DNA of 64,000 nt from Sphingopyxis sp. Its GTDB lineage: Bacteria > Pseudomonadota > Alphaproteobacteria > Sphingomonadales > Sphingomonadaceae. Position 1 is the stretch's first letter. The number at the start of each line of letters is the position of its first letter. This document shows, one piece after another, positions 45,175 through 55,745 of the stretch. A model generated the notes under the pieces. It worked only from the letters and a program-made list of their open reading frames with translations, was not told where the DNA came from and did not search any database. Where the stretch lies: positions 59,017 to 123,016 of the forward strand of contig JAIXHQ010000006.1 in the NCBI GenBank assembly GCA_030145715.1, given 5' to 3'. A program made the translations under genes and the position numbers.

Positions 45175-47301
45175 ATGGCCGAGAGGTCGTTCAAGGAAGA
45201 AGTAAAGAAGCTCACCGCCGGTGACGGCGAGGTTTTTTCGGGCGAAGGCATTCTTGCGGTTACGAAGGCGCTGCTCCAGTCCGGGGTGGCCTATGTCGGC
45301 GGCTATCAGGGATCTCCGATCAGCCACCTCATGGACGTGTTCGCCGACGCGAACGACCTTCTCGAAAGTCTCGATGTGCATTTCGAAGCCAGTGCTTCGG
45401 AAGCGACGGCCGCCGCGATGCTCGCGGCGTCGGTCAACTACCCGCTGCGCGGCGCGGTAGCATGGAAGTCGGTGGTCGGCACCAATGTGGCATCTGATGC
45501 GCTCTCGAACGTAGCGTCGGGCGGCGTTACCGGCGGTGCCCTCATCATCGTCGGCGAAGATTATGGCGAGGGTTCATCGATCATGCAGGAGCGAACGCAC
45601 GCTTTTGCCATGAAGTCGCAGATGTGGCTGCTCGATCCGCGACCCAATCTTACCAGCATCGTCGACGCGGTTGAAAAGGGTTTCGAGCTTTCGGAGGCGT
45701 CGAACACGCCGGTCATGCTCGAAATGCGGGTGCGCTCATGCCATATGACCGGCACCTTCATCGCCAAGGATAATGTCCGCCCGGCGCTCACCGTCTCGGA
45801 TGCGGCGGCACAGCCGGTGCGCGACCTCAATCGCATCGTCCTTCCCCCCGCGAACTTCCTGCACGAGGTCGAGAAGGTGGAGCAGCGTTGGCCGGCAGGC
45901 ATCGCCTTTGTGCGCGACAACAAGCTTAATGAATGGTTCGGACCGGAGACGGGCGATATTGGGATTATCGTTCAGGGCGGTCTCTACAACAATCTCAACC
46001 GCGCGATGGAGTTGCTTGGACTGGCCGACCCTTTCGGCAACAGCGAAATTCCCATTTACTGCCTCAACGTGACCTATCCGCTGATCCCTGAAGAAGTGAA
46101 GGAATTCTGCGCCGACAAGAAGGCGGTGCTGATCCTTGAGGAAGGTCAGCCAGAATTCATCGAGCATGAGCTCAACACGCTGGTCCGCCGTGCCGAGCTC
46201 GACACGCGGATCGTCGGCAAGGATGCGTTGCCGCGCGCGGGCGAATATAGTGCGCAGGTCATCCGCGACGGCATCGGCAAGTTCCTGCGCGAATGGGCAC
46301 CCGCGATCGCGCCCGCGGAGGCGGTGTCCGCCCCCCTCCCCGCACCCGTTGCGTCTCAAATCCCGCAGCGTCCGGCCGGTTTCTGCACAGGCTGTCCGGA
46401 GCGTCCGATCTTCACGGCCATGAAGCTGCTGGAGCGTGAACTCGGTCCGACCCATGTGTCGGCCGACATCGGCTGTCATCTGTTCTCAATCCTGCCGCCC
46501 TTCAACATCGGCAATACCACAATGGGCTATGGCCTTGGTTCGGCGGGCGCCTCGGCATTCAAGCCGAAGGACAAGCGCGCGATCGCGGTGATGGGTGACG
46601 GCGGCTTCTGGCACAATGGCCTGACCTCCGGCATCGGCAACGCCGTCTTCAACAAGGACGACACGGTCACGGTCATTATCGACAATGGCTATTCGGCGGC
46701 AACGGGCGGTCAGGACATCCTGTCGTCGCGTGCCGAGAACAAGGAGCGTTCGACCAAGAACCCGATCGAACGCGCGGTGCGGGGCGTCGGCGGCGGCTGG
46801 GTGCGATCGATCAACCGCACCTATGACCTTCAGAAGATGCGCGATGCCCTGCGCGAGGCGATGACGACGAAGGAGACTGGTCCAAAGGTCATCGTCGCCC
46901 AGTCGGAATGTATGCTCAATAAGCAGCGGCGTGAAAAGCCACTGGTGCGCAAGGCCGTCAAGGACGGCAAGCGGGTGGTGCGCGAGCGTTTCGGTGTCGA
47001 CAGCGACACCTGCACGGGCGATCATAGCTGCATTCGCCTATCGGGTTGCCCCTCGCTCACGATCAAGCCCAATCCAGATCCGCTGCGCCAGGATCCGGTC
47101 GCGCATGTCGAGAATAGTTGCGTCGGCTGTGGACTATGCGGCGAGGTCAGCCATGCCGCCGTGCTCTGCCCAAGCTTCTACCGCGCCTCGATCATCACCA
47201 ATGCGAGCGGCTGGGAACGTGTTCGCGACAGGATCCGTCATGGCGTGATCGCTATGCTTCAGCGGCGCGACGACCGCGCCCGCGCGTCGCGCGCTTTCTA
47301 G
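45175..47301 (+). CDS. 2-oxoacid:acceptor oxidoreductase, IorA-like alpha subunit with ferredoxin domain
   Basis: 708 residues resembling indolepyruvate:ferredoxin oxidoreductase alpha. The pyrimidine and TPP-binding halves (GSPISHLMDVF, then MGDGGFWHNGL and IDNGYSAATGGQ) are followed by a C-terminal iron-sulfur region: C-x5-C-x5-C-P and C-x2-C-x2-C-x9-C-P. It decarboxylates an arylpyruvate-like or arylglyoxylate acid and forms the aryl-CoA. The ATG lies one base after the cyclase stop, so the genes are coupled. In-frame extension inside the cyclase gene is rejected. In this cluster I expect it to make 2-aminobenzoyl-CoA from isatinate, which is inference. Confidence 0.87.
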   Translation: MAERSFKEEVKKLTAGDGEVFSGEGILAVTKALLQSGVAYVGGYQGSPISHLMDVFADANDLLESLDVHFEASASEATAAAMLAASVNYPLRGAVAWKSVVGTNVASDALSNVASGGVTGGALIIVGEDYGEGSSIMQERTHAFAMKSQMWLLDPRPNLTSIVDAVEKGFELSEASNTPVMLEMRVRSCHMTGTFIAKDNVRPALTVSDAAAQPVRDLNRIVLPPANFLHEVEKVEQRWPAGIAFVRDNKLNEWFGPETGDIGIIVQGGLYNNLNRAMELLGLADPFGNSEIPIYCLNVTYPLIPEEVKEFCADKKAVLILEEGQPEFIEHELNTLVRRAELDTRIVGKDALPRAGEYSAQVIRDGIGKFLREWAPAIAPAEAVSAPLPAPVASQIPQRPAGFCTGCPERPIFTAMKLLERELGPTHVSADIGCHLFSILPPFNIGNTTMGYGLGSAGASAFKPKDKRAIAVMGDGGFWHNGLTSGIGNAVFNKDDTVTVIIDNGYSAATGGQDILSSRAENKERSTKNPIERAVRGVGGGWVRSINRTYDLQKMRDALREAMTTKETGPKVIVAQSECMLNKQRREKPLVRKAVKDGKRVVRERFGVDSDTCTGDHSCIRLSGCPSLTIKPNPDPLRQDPVAHVENSCVGCGLCGEVSHAAVLCPSFYRASIITNASGWERVRDRIRHGVIAMLQRRDDRARASRAF

Positions 47302-47310
47302 GACGATCCG

Positions 47311-48813
47311 ATGGAAAAGAAATTCGAACGGCTTAACATCGCGATTCTCGCGCTCGGCGGACAAGGCGGCGGCGTCCTGGCCGACTGGATACAGGAGGTC
47401 GCCCGCCACGAGGGCTGGCTGGCGCAGGGCACATCGGTTCCCGGCGTGGCGCAGCGCACCGGATCCACCGTCTATTACGTCGAACTCGTCAAGCCTGACG
47501 ACAAGGGCCGCAGCCCGGTGATGGCGCAGATGCCGACCCCCGGCGATGTCGATATCGTGATCGCATCGGAATTGATGGAGACGGGACGGGCCCTGCTCCG
47601 CGGCTTCTCCACCGCCGACCGCACGACCCTCATCGGATCATCAAACCGCGTCTATTCCATCTCCGAAAAGTCGGCGATGGGCGACGGCCGCGGCAGCAGC
47701 CAGAAAATATTCGACGCCGGCAGACAGCGTTCGAAACGCTTCATCTGCTTCGACATGGAAGAGGCGGCCGACAAGGCTGGAAGCGTCATCAGTTCGGTGA
47801 TGTTCGGAGCATTGGCCGGAAGTGGCGCGCTGCCGTTCGGCCGTGAAGCGTTTGAGCACACTATTCGCGAGAGCGGAATTGCGGTTAGCCAGAATCTCTC
47901 CGGCTTTTCCGCCGGTTTCGTGGCTGCGCAGATTGCTCCTGCGCTTCCGCAAGTCGACGAAAATCCGGCGCCCGTGCCGACCACTCCGGCGGGACGCGAG
48001 TTCGAAGCCCGCGTACGCGCCCGACTGCCCACCGCGGCGCATCGCAATGCGATCCACGGCATCGCGCGGTTGATGGATTATCAGGACGCGCGATATGCGG
48101 CGCTTTACCTCGACCGGCTCGAAGCGGTCGCGGAACGCGACATGGCCCCCTTCATACTCACTGAAGAAGCCGCACGCCACCTGGCGCTGTGGATGAGCTA
48201 TGAGGATACGGTCCGCGTCGCCGACCTCAAGATCCGCGCGTCGCGCGGCGAACGTGTGCAAAAGGAAGTCCGCGTCGGCAAGGAAGACCTTTTGCAGGTC
48301 ACCGAGTTCATGCACCCGCGGCTTCAGGAAATCTGCGAGACGATGCCCGCCTCGATCGGCCGTGCCGTGCTGAACAGCAAATTCCTCAACCGGATATTGG
48401 CGCCATTCTTTCAGGCTGGCCGCCATGTCGAGACAACGAGCCTTCACTGGTTCCTGATGCTACGTTTCGTCGCGTCGATGCGGCGCATCCGTCCGCGTTC
48501 GCTGCGATATGTCGAGGAGCAGGAACGTATCGAAGAGTGGCTGCAGAAAGTTCGGCTTTTTGCTCGCAATCAACCGGAACTCGCGCTCGAGGTCGTTCGG
48601 TGCCAGCGACTCATCAAGGGTTATGGCGACACATTCGATCGCGGCCTCGGCAATTTCCGCCTGATCATGGACCATGTCGCCGATGGGCCGATCGGTGCGC
48701 AAGATGTGGCAAAGCTGCGGGAGGCTGCGCTTGCTGACGATGCTGGGACGGCGCTTGCGGGCGCCATCGGATCATCGTCGGATCGAAATAACCAACCGGC
48801 CCATCAAGAGTAA
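47311..48813 (+). CDS. IorB-like beta subunit fused to a DUF6537-type C-terminal domain
   Basis: 500 residues. The N-terminal 190 match the gamma-type domain of 2-oxoacid oxidoreductases (NIAILALGGQGGGVLADWIQEVAR, GTSVPGVAQRTGSTVYYVEL), which binds CoA. The rest (about 240-445) corresponds to the C-terminal extension called DUF6537 in proteobacterial IorB proteins, with unknown role. It begins nine bases after the alpha-subunit gene and ends before a bidirectional hairpin shared with the convergent gcdH gene. It should form a complex with the upstream subunit. Confidence 0.86.
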   Translation: MEKKFERLNIAILALGGQGGGVLADWIQEVARHEGWLAQGTSVPGVAQRTGSTVYYVELVKPDDKGRSPVMAQMPTPGDVDIVIASELMETGRALLRGFSTADRTTLIGSSNRVYSISEKSAMGDGRGSSQKIFDAGRQRSKRFICFDMEEAADKAGSVISSVMFGALAGSGALPFGREAFEHTIRESGIAVSQNLSGFSAGFVAAQIAPALPQVDENPAPVPTTPAGREFEARVRARLPTAAHRNAIHGIARLMDYQDARYAALYLDRLEAVAERDMAPFILTEEAARHLALWMSYEDTVRVADLKIRASRGERVQKEVRVGKEDLLQVTEFMHPRLQEICETMPASIGRAVLNSKFLNRILAPFFQAGRHVETTSLHWFLMLRFVASMRRIRPRSLRYVEEQERIEEWLQKVRLFARNQPELALEVVRCQRLIKGYGDTFDRGLGNFRLIMDHVADGPIGAQDVAKLREAALADDAGTALAGAIGSSSDRNNQPAHQE

Positions 48814-48892
48814 TCTCGGCCTCGTCGATCATCAATGAAATAGGTCGGCGGAGGCGAAGGCCGATCCGCAACACGCCGCGTCGTAGGCGTTC

Positions 48893-48938
48893 AAGATATT
48901 CCGGCCGGCACCGACAGAGCGGAGCCGGCCGGTATCTT
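48893..48938. terminator. bidirectional hairpin between convergent operons
   Basis: The arms AAGATATTCCGGCCGGC and GCCGGCCGGTATCTT pair with a two-base bulge around a 14-base loop. It lies exactly between the stop of the IorB-like gene and the stop of gcdH, so it can terminate both operons. A short U-rich flank is weak on both sides. Confidence 0.6.
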
Positions 48939-48943
48939 CGCTG

Positions 48944-50128
<1,185 letters not shown>

Positions 50129-50165
50129 GGTGATATCCTTGGAATAATTAGGAGAAAGTGGGCGG

Positions 50166-50558
50166 TCAGTCCGGAACGACTGCCGTTACCTCAATTTCGA
50201 TCTTGGCTTCGTCTTCCATGAGGGCGACCACCTGCACGACCGCCATGGTCGGGTAGCTGCGCCCCATATGGGTGCGATAAATTTCACCAATTTTTTTGGC
50301 GTCGCGCAGATAGGCCTGCTTGTCGGTGACATACCATGTCATTCGGACGATATGCTCGGGGCCTGCATCGCCCTCGGCGAGCAACGTCACCAGATTCTTC
50401 AAAAGTTGCTCGAACTGACCGGGCAGGTCTTTTGCGACGAATTTTTCTTCCTCATTCCATCCGATGAGGCCGGCGACATAAATCGTCCGTCCCCGCGCTT
50501 CGATAGCGTTGGAATATCCCTTCGGCCGCGGCCAGCCCGCGGGTTGCAAAATCTTCAT
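50166..50558 (-). CDS. RidA/YjgF-family enamine/imine deaminase-like protein
   Basis: 130 residues of the small trimeric Rid fold: [52 protein letters not shown] and YPTMAVVQV. The Arg that binds the carboxylate of imino acids in RidA (position about 105) is replaced by Met here, pointing to a different substrate, plausibly an enamine carried on a CoA thioester. It starts two bases after the preceding dehydrogenase gene stops; the frame continues upstream within that gene but is rejected. Homologues are reported in 2-aminobenzoyl-CoA gene clusters. Confidence 0.88.
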   Translation of the reverse strand: MKILQPAGWPRPKGYSNAIEARGRTIYVAGLIGWNEEEKFVAKDLPGQFEQLLKNLVTLLAEGDAGPEHIVRMTWYVTDKQAYLRDAKKIGEIYRTHMGRSYPTMAVVQVVALMEDEAKIEIEVTAVVPD

Positions 50559-50560
50559 CG

Positions 50561-51733
50561 TCACCCCTTTGTTTCGGCGATGGTGGCACGGGCGATGACG
50601 ACCTTCTGGACTTCGCTCGCCCCCTCGTAGATGCGCAATGCGCGGATTTCCCGGTAGAGTTGCTCGACGGTGTTGCCACTCACGACCCCTGCTCCGCCAA
50701 AGAGCTGCAACGCCTTGTCGATCGTCTGCTGCGCCGTGTCGGTCGCATAAAGCTTGGCCATGGCTGCCTCGCGGGTCACGCGCGGCTGGCCCCGATCCTT
50801 GGCCCATGCGGCGCGGAAGATGAGCAGCGCGCTCGCGTCATTGCCGAGCGCCATGTCCGCAATCGCGGCCTGCGTCAGTTGGAGGTCGGACAACGGCGCC
50901 CCGAAAAGCTGGCGGCTCGTCGCGCGGCCGACGGCCTCGTCCGTCGCGCGACGTGCGAAGCCGAGCGCCGCCGCGCCCACTGTCGAACGAAAAATGTCCA
51001 GCGTCGCCATCGCGATCCTGAAACCGTCGCCCGGCTCGCCGATCAGATGATCGTCGGGGATGAAGCAATTCTCGAAGCGGATCGTCGCGAGCGGGTGCGG
51101 CGCGATGACGTCGATCCGCTCGGTAACCGAGAAACCCGCGGTCGCGGTCGGGAAGACGAAAGCCGATAGGCCCTTGGCTCCCGGCGCTTCGCCGCTGCGG
51201 GCAAAGAGCGTCAGCACATCGGCGATCGCGCCGTTCGATATCCAGGTCTTTTCGCCGTTGATGATCCAGCCGCCATCGACCTTGGTCGCGCTGGTGTCCA
51301 TCGCGGCGACGTCAGAGCCTGCTTCCTTCTCGGAAAGCGCGAAACCTGAAATCATGTCGCCCGTCGCGATCTTTGGCAGATAGGCCTGCTTCACCGCCTC
51401 GCTGCCGAAAAGGCTGATCGCGCCGGTACCAAGGCCCTGCATGGCAAAGGCGAAGTCGGCTAGCGCAGCATTATAGCCGAGCGTCATGCGGGTGAGGCAA
51501 AGGGTGCGGACGTCGAGTTTCTCGGTCGACCCGCCATAAGCTGCGGGAACCGCGGCGCGGAACCAGCCCGCGCCGCCCAGCATCTTCACCAGCCGCCGGC
51601 AATCGGCTTCGACGTCGCCGCTCTCCTCATGAAGATCATGCGCATGCGTCTCGCACCAGAGCGAGAGCGCTTCGAAGTGGCTGCGATGGCTGTCTTCGAA
51701 GAAGGGCCAAGCGATGAAGCTTGTGTCGGCCAT
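50561..51733 (-). CDS. acyl-CoA dehydrogenase family protein
   Basis: 390 residues with all family landmarks: [58 protein letters not shown], and a C-terminal [20 protein letters not shown] carrying the catalytic Glu. In this operon it probably desaturates an alicyclic or dicarboxylic acyl-CoA formed after ring reduction. AGGGGA upstream fixes the ATG 15 codons inside a longer frame. It follows the crotonase gene by one base and overlaps nothing. Confidence 0.9.
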   Translation of the reverse strand: MADTSFIAWPFFEDSHRSHFEALSLWCETHAHDLHEESGDVEADCRRLVKMLGGAGWFRAAVPAAYGGSTEKLDVRTLCLTRMTLGYNAALADFAFAMQGLGTGAISLFGSEAVKQAYLPKIATGDMISGFALSEKEAGSDVAAMDTSATKVDGGWIINGEKTWISNGAIADVLTLFARSGEAPGAKGLSAFVFPTATAGFSVTERIDVIAPHPLATIRFENCFIPDDHLIGEPGDGFRIAMATLDIFRSTVGAAALGFARRATDEAVGRATSRQLFGAPLSDLQLTQAAIADMALGNDASALLIFRAAWAKDRGQPRVTREAAMAKLYATDTAQQTIDKALQLFGGAGVVSGNTVEQLYREIRALRIYEGASEVQKVVIARATIAETKG

Positions 51734-51734
51734 C

Positions 51735-52547
51735 TCAATTCCCCTCGAAGACCGGCTTCTGCTTGGCCACGAACGCATTGTAGGCGCGCACGAAATCCTG
51801 CGTCTGCATGCAGATCGCCTGCGCCTGCGCTTCGGCCTCGATCGCGGTCGCGACGGGCATCGCCCATTCCATCTCGAGCTGGTTCTTGGTCATGCCGTGC
51901 GCAAAGGTCGGACCGCTGGCCAGATTGGCGGCATAGGCCTGTGCCTCGGCAAGCAGCGACGCGGCATCGACAATACGGTTGTGGAAGCCCCAACGCTCGC
52001 CCTCCTCGGCCGACATCGAACGGCCCGTGAAGAGAAGATCGGCGGCGCGGCCCTGCCCGATGATCCGTGGCAGGATGGCGCAGGCGCCCATGTCCGCCCC
52101 AGCAAGGCCAACGCGTGTGAACAGAAAGGCGGTCTTCGCCTCTGGGGTCGCAATGCGAATGTCCGAAGCCATCGCCATTATGGCGCCGGCCCCGGCGCAA
52201 ATACCATCGATCGCCGCAATCACGGGCTGCGGACAGGCACGCATCGCCTTGACGAGGTCGCCCGTCATGCGGGTGAAGGCGAGAAGTTCTGGCATCTCCA
52301 TCTTGGTGAGCGGCCCGATGATCTCGTGGACGTCGCCGCCGGAGCAGAAATTGCCGCCGGCACCGGTCACCACGACCGCCTTCACGTCCTGCGAATAAAC
52401 AAGGTTGCGGAACAGGTCGCGGAGTTCGGCATAGCTTTCGAAGGTCAGCGGATTTTTGCGCTCGGGCCGGTTGAGCGTGATCGTCGCAACCTTGCCGTCG
52501 AGACTGAACTGGAAATGTTCGGCTAGATATTCTGCTGCGTTGAACAT
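51735..52547 (-). CDS. crotonase-family protein (enoyl-CoA hydratase/isomerase)
   Basis: 270-residue crotonase fold: oxyanion segment [13 protein letters not shown], second oxyanion strand [16 protein letters not shown] and [19 protein letters not shown]. Neither of the two catalytic glutamates of true hydratases is present (Ile123 and Thr144 at those places), while Asp152 sits where isomerase-type crotonases such as PaaG have an Asp. An isomerase or ring-modifying role is therefore likelier than simple hydration. The ATG is favoured over a GTG six codons upstream; GAGGAG lies ten bases before it. Confidence 0.85.
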   Translation of the reverse strand: MFNAAEYLAEHFQFSLDGKVATITLNRPERKNPLTFESYAELRDLFRNLVYSQDVKAVVVTGAGGNFCSGGDVHEIIGPLTKMEMPELLAFTRMTGDLVKAMRACPQPVIAAIDGICAGAGAIMAMASDIRIATPEAKTAFLFTRVGLAGADMGACAILPRIIGQGRAADLLFTGRSMSAEEGERWGFHNRIVDAASLLAEAQAYAANLASGPTFAHGMTKNQLEMEWAMPVATAIEAEAQAQAICMQTQDFVRAYNAFVAKQKPVFEGN

Positions 52548-52561
52548 GGGTGTTGCACTCC

Positions 52562-53323
52562 TCACATGATTTCCCCGCCGGCGACCGCAATCGCCTGGCC
52601 GGTGACCGAGCGGGCGGCATCAGAGATGAGCCACATGACGGTCCCTGCCACTTCTTCGGGTGCGACGAGCCGCCCCTGGGGATTGCTGCCGGTAAAGGTC
52701 TTCAGCGCGTCTTCCTCGCTGCGTCCCGTTTTCTCGACGATAGTCTTCACGGAATTGCGAATGATGTCGGTGTCGGTATATCCCGGACAGATCGCATTCA
52801 CGGTGATCCCGGTGCCCGCTAGTTCGAGCGCGAGCGCGCGGGTTATTCCCAGCACCGCATGTTTCGAGGCGGTATAGGCGCTCGTATAGGCATAGCCCTT
52901 GAGCGATGCCGTGCTTGCAATGTTGACGATCCGGCCAGAGGGAAGCCCTCGCATCGCGGGAAGCGCGGCACGCGTCGCATGGACGACACCCATGACATTG
53001 GTGCGCCAGAGCGCCTCCCACTGATCGAGGCCGGTCTTTTCGAACGGCGCAGTGGTCACGACGCCAGCGCAATTGACGAGCAACGATAGCGGGCCTCTCG
53101 CTTCGGCGGCACCGGCGATAGCCGCGGCGACACCCGCGGCGTCACCGACGTCGCAGGACACGGTATCAAAACTCTCGCGCGACGCTTTCGCGGCCGCCAG
53201 CCGCTCTGGGCTCCGACCGAGCAGCGTGACCGTCCAGCCCGCGTCGGCGAGCGCTTGGGCGATTGCGAGGCCGATGCCGCTCGCGCCGCCGGTGACGAGC
53301 GCATGGCCCGGCACCATCGTCAT
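52562..53323 (-). CDS. SDR-family oxidoreductase, 3-hydroxyacyl-CoA dehydrogenase-like
   Basis: 253-residue short-chain dehydrogenase: TGGASGIG (NAD(P) binding, 11-18), NCAG (84-87), catalytic S137, Y150, K154 in [14 protein letters not shown], and PGYTDTD. It probably oxidises a hydroxy or reduces an oxo intermediate of the cluster's CoA pathway. Its ATG overlaps the stop of the monooxygenase/reductase gene (ATGA), so the two are coupled and stoichiometrically related. Confidence 0.9.
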   Translation of the reverse strand: MTMVPGHALVTGGASGIGLAIAQALADAGWTVTLLGRSPERLAAAKASRESFDTVSCDVGDAAGVAAAIAGAAEARGPLSLLVNCAGVVTTAPFEKTGLDQWEALWRTNVMGVVHATRAALPAMRGLPSGRIVNIASTASLKGYAYTSAYTASKHAVLGITRALALELAGTGITVNAICPGYTDTDIIRNSVKTIVEKTGRSEEDALKTFTGSNPQGRLVAPEEVAGTVMWLISDAARSVTGQAIAVAGGEIM

Positions 53324-55635
53324 TTACCCGCCGCCATCTGTGCGGCGCGCTGAGTCTGAAGCGTCAACTGGAAATAGCCGCTCTTATATTGATCGGGCAC
53401 GGGCGCATCCTTGTAGTCCTGCATCGCCGCCGCATGGATCGTCCAGTTCGGGTCCATCTGGTGCGGGCGCGCCAGCGCACACAGATCGGCGCGGCCCGCA
53501 GCGATGATCGAATTCACATGGTCAACCTCGAAAATATTGCCCACGGCAATTGTCGGAATGTCGACCTCGTTGCGGATCTGGTCCGAAAAGGGCGTCTGGA
53601 ACATGCGACCATAAACCGGCTTTTCCGACTTGGTCACCTGGCCCGAGGACACGTCGACAAGATCGACGCCGGCGTCCTTGAACGCCCGCGCGATTTCGAC
53701 GGCCTCGTCGGGAGTCACGCCATCCTCATCCACCCAGTCATGCGCCGAGATGCGGACCGACATCGGCTTGTCCCGATGCCAGACCGACCGCATCGCCCGG
53801 AAGATTTCAAGCGGATAGCGCAGGCGGTTCTCAAGGCTGCCGCCATAATCGTCGGTGCGGCGATTTTGCGTCGGACTGATGAAACCCGAGAGGAGATAGC
53901 CATGACCGCAGTGGAGTTCGATCATGTCGAAGCCCGCGGCCTCGGCGCGCACTGTGGCGGACACGAACTCATGCTTGATCTGGTCCATCGCTGCCTTGTC
54001 GAGCGCGACCGGTACCTGGCTTTCAGGCGTATAAGCGACGTTCGACGGCGCGACCAGTGGCCAGTTGCCACCGTCGAGCGGCTTGTCGATGCCCTCCCAC
54101 GCGACGCGGGTCGAGCCTTTGGACCCGGCATGGCCGATCTGAAGGCATATGCGCGCACCGGGGGTGCGGTGGATAAAGTCAGTGATCCGGCGCCACGGCG
54201 CGATCTGCACGTCGCTCCACAGGCCCGTGCAGCCCGGTGTGATCCGTCCTTCGGGCGACGCGCAAGTCATCTCGGTCACGATCAGTCCCGCGCCGCCGAG
54301 CGCCCGGGCGCCATAGTGGACGAGATGGAAGTCGTCGGGCATGCCGTCGACGGCCGAATACATCGCCATCGGCGACATCACGATCCGGTTGCGCATCGTC
54401 ATTTCGCGCAACTTGAACGGCAGGAACATCGGCGGCACCTTCTCTTCGACCGGATGGCCGAACGCGGAGGCGGCGAGCATCTTCTCAAGCTTGGCGAGCC
54501 AGGCGGGGTCGCGCTCGCGCAAATTCTCGTGACTCACCCGCTGGCTGCGCGTCAGCAGCGTGTAGGTGAACTGCATCGGGTCCATTTTGAGATAGCGGTC
54601 GAGATGCTCGAACCATTCGGTGGAGTTGCGCGCCGCATTCTGCAGCTTCACAACCTCAAGCTGACGCTCCTCCTGATACTCCTCGAGCGAGGCGTCGAGG
54701 CGCGTCAGGTCGATGTTGGGGCGATTCAGAACTTCGGCTAGCTTGATCGCATCCTCAAGCGCCAGCTTGGTGCCGGAACCGATCGAGAAATGCGCCGTGT
54801 GGGCGGCGTCGCCCAGAAGAATGATATTCTCGTGGCTCCACTTGCGACAGATGATGCGCGGGAAGTTGATCCATGCCGAGCCGCGGATGTGGCCGGCGTT
54901 GGTCATGAGCCCGTGGCCGCCAAGATGATCGGCGAAGATTGTCTCGCAGAGACGGCAGCATTCTTCCTGGCTCATCTCACCGAAGCCGAAGGCCTCGAAC
55001 ACTTCGGGCGTTGTCTCGACGATAAAGGTCGCCGTGTCCTTGTCGAACTGATAGGCATGTGCCCATATCCAGCCATGCTCGGTGTTCACGAAGATGAAGT
55101 TGAACGCGTCGAACCGCTGGTGCGTGCCGAGCCAGACAAATTTGTTACGTTTCACGTCGATGTCGGTCTCAAAGCTCTCGTCGTAACGGCGGCGCAGCTT
55201 CGAGTTGAGTCCATCGGCCGCGATCACAAGGTCATAGCCCGCGAGAAAATCGCTGTCGGGTTCCACCTCGACCTCAAACTGCAGATCGACGCCAAGGTCG
55301 CTCGCACGGTCCTGGAGGATACTGAGGAGCCGCTTGCGCCCGATACCGATAAAACCATGACCGCTTGAGGTCATCCCGGTCTTGCGCTCGCCGTCGTCGA
55401 TATGAACGTCGATGTCGTCCCAGTGCGCGAGTTCGTTGACCATAACTCTGGCGCTGACCGGGTCATTCTCCGACAGACGTTCCATCGTCTGATCGGAAAA
55501 GACCACGCCCCAGCCGAAGGTATCGCCCGCGCGGTTACGCTCAAGCACGGTGATCTGATGCTCAGGGTTTCTGAGCTTCATCGAAATCGCGAAATAGAGC
55601 CCCGCGGGGCCTCCGCCAACGCAAGCGATCTTCAT
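53320..55635 (-). CDS. fused FAD monooxygenase/OYE-type reductase: 2-aminobenzoyl-CoA monooxygenase/reductase (salicylyl-CoA 5-hydroxylase-like)
   Basis: 771 residues. N-terminal flavin monooxygenase (1 to about 385): CVGGGPAGLYFAISMKLRNP (FAD Rossmann), IGIGRKRLLSILQDRA, and ILLGDAAHTAHFSIGSGTKLALEDA. C-terminal old-yellow-enzyme domain (about 400-771): PFKLREMTMRNRIVMSPMAMYSAVDG, LHCGHGYLLSGFISPTQNRRTDDYGG. This two-domain form is that of the Azoarcus 2-aminobenzoyl-CoA monooxygenase/reductase, which hydroxylates then reduces the ring of anthraniloyl-CoA, and of annotated salicylyl-CoA 5-hydroxylases. It is the lead gene of the minus-strand catabolic operon and defines the pathway. Confidence 0.93.
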   Translation of the reverse strand: MKIACVGGGPAGLYFAISMKLRNPEHQITVLERNRAGDTFGWGVVFSDQTMERLSENDPVSARVMVNELAHWDDIDVHIDDGERKTGMTSSGHGFIGIGRKRLLSILQDRASDLGVDLQFEVEVEPDSDFLAGYDLVIAADGLNSKLRRRYDESFETDIDVKRNKFVWLGTHQRFDAFNFIFVNTEHGWIWAHAYQFDKDTATFIVETTPEVFEAFGFGEMSQEECCRLCETIFADHLGGHGLMTNAGHIRGSAWINFPRIICRKWSHENIILLGDAAHTAHFSIGSGTKLALEDAIKLAEVLNRPNIDLTRLDASLEEYQEERQLEVVKLQNAARNSTEWFEHLDRYLKMDPMQFTYTLLTRSQRVSHENLRERDPAWLAKLEKMLAASAFGHPVEEKVPPMFLPFKLREMTMRNRIVMSPMAMYSAVDGMPDDFHLVHYGARALGGAGLIVTEMTCASPEGRITPGCTGLWSDVQIAPWRRITDFIHRTPGARICLQIGHAGSKGSTRVAWEGIDKPLDGGNWPLVAPSNVAYTPESQVPVALDKAAMDQIKHEFVSATVRAEAAGFDMIELHCGHGYLLSGFISPTQNRRTDDYGGSLENRLRYPLEIFRAMRSVWHRDKPMSVRISAHDWVDEDGVTPDEAVEIARAFKDAGVDLVDVSSGQVTKSEKPVYGRMFQTPFSDQIRNEVDIPTIAVGNIFEVDHVNSIIAAGRADLCALARPHQMDPNWTIHAAAMQDYKDAPVPDQYKSGYFQLTLQTQRAAQMAAGK

Positions 55636-55698
55636 ATGCCTAACCCCGATTCTTTCGATGGGGCAGGTCTAGGACTGCCGTCCATTTAGTTCAAGTAT

Positions 55699-55708
55699 AA
55701 ATTAATTT
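55699..55708. promoter_or_regulatory. AT palindrome AAATTAATTT upstream of the monooxygenase/reductase operon
   Basis: A perfect 10-bp palindrome lies between the thioesterase gene and the operon start, 64-73 bp before the ATG, within an AT-rich run (TAGTTCAAGTATAAATTAA). It resembles the TAATTA palindromes next to the second MarR gene and could be its operator or contain the promoter. Confidence 0.4.
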
Positions 55709-55745
55709 GGTCGCGCCACCCCTGTGACAGCCAGCCAACGCCGCG

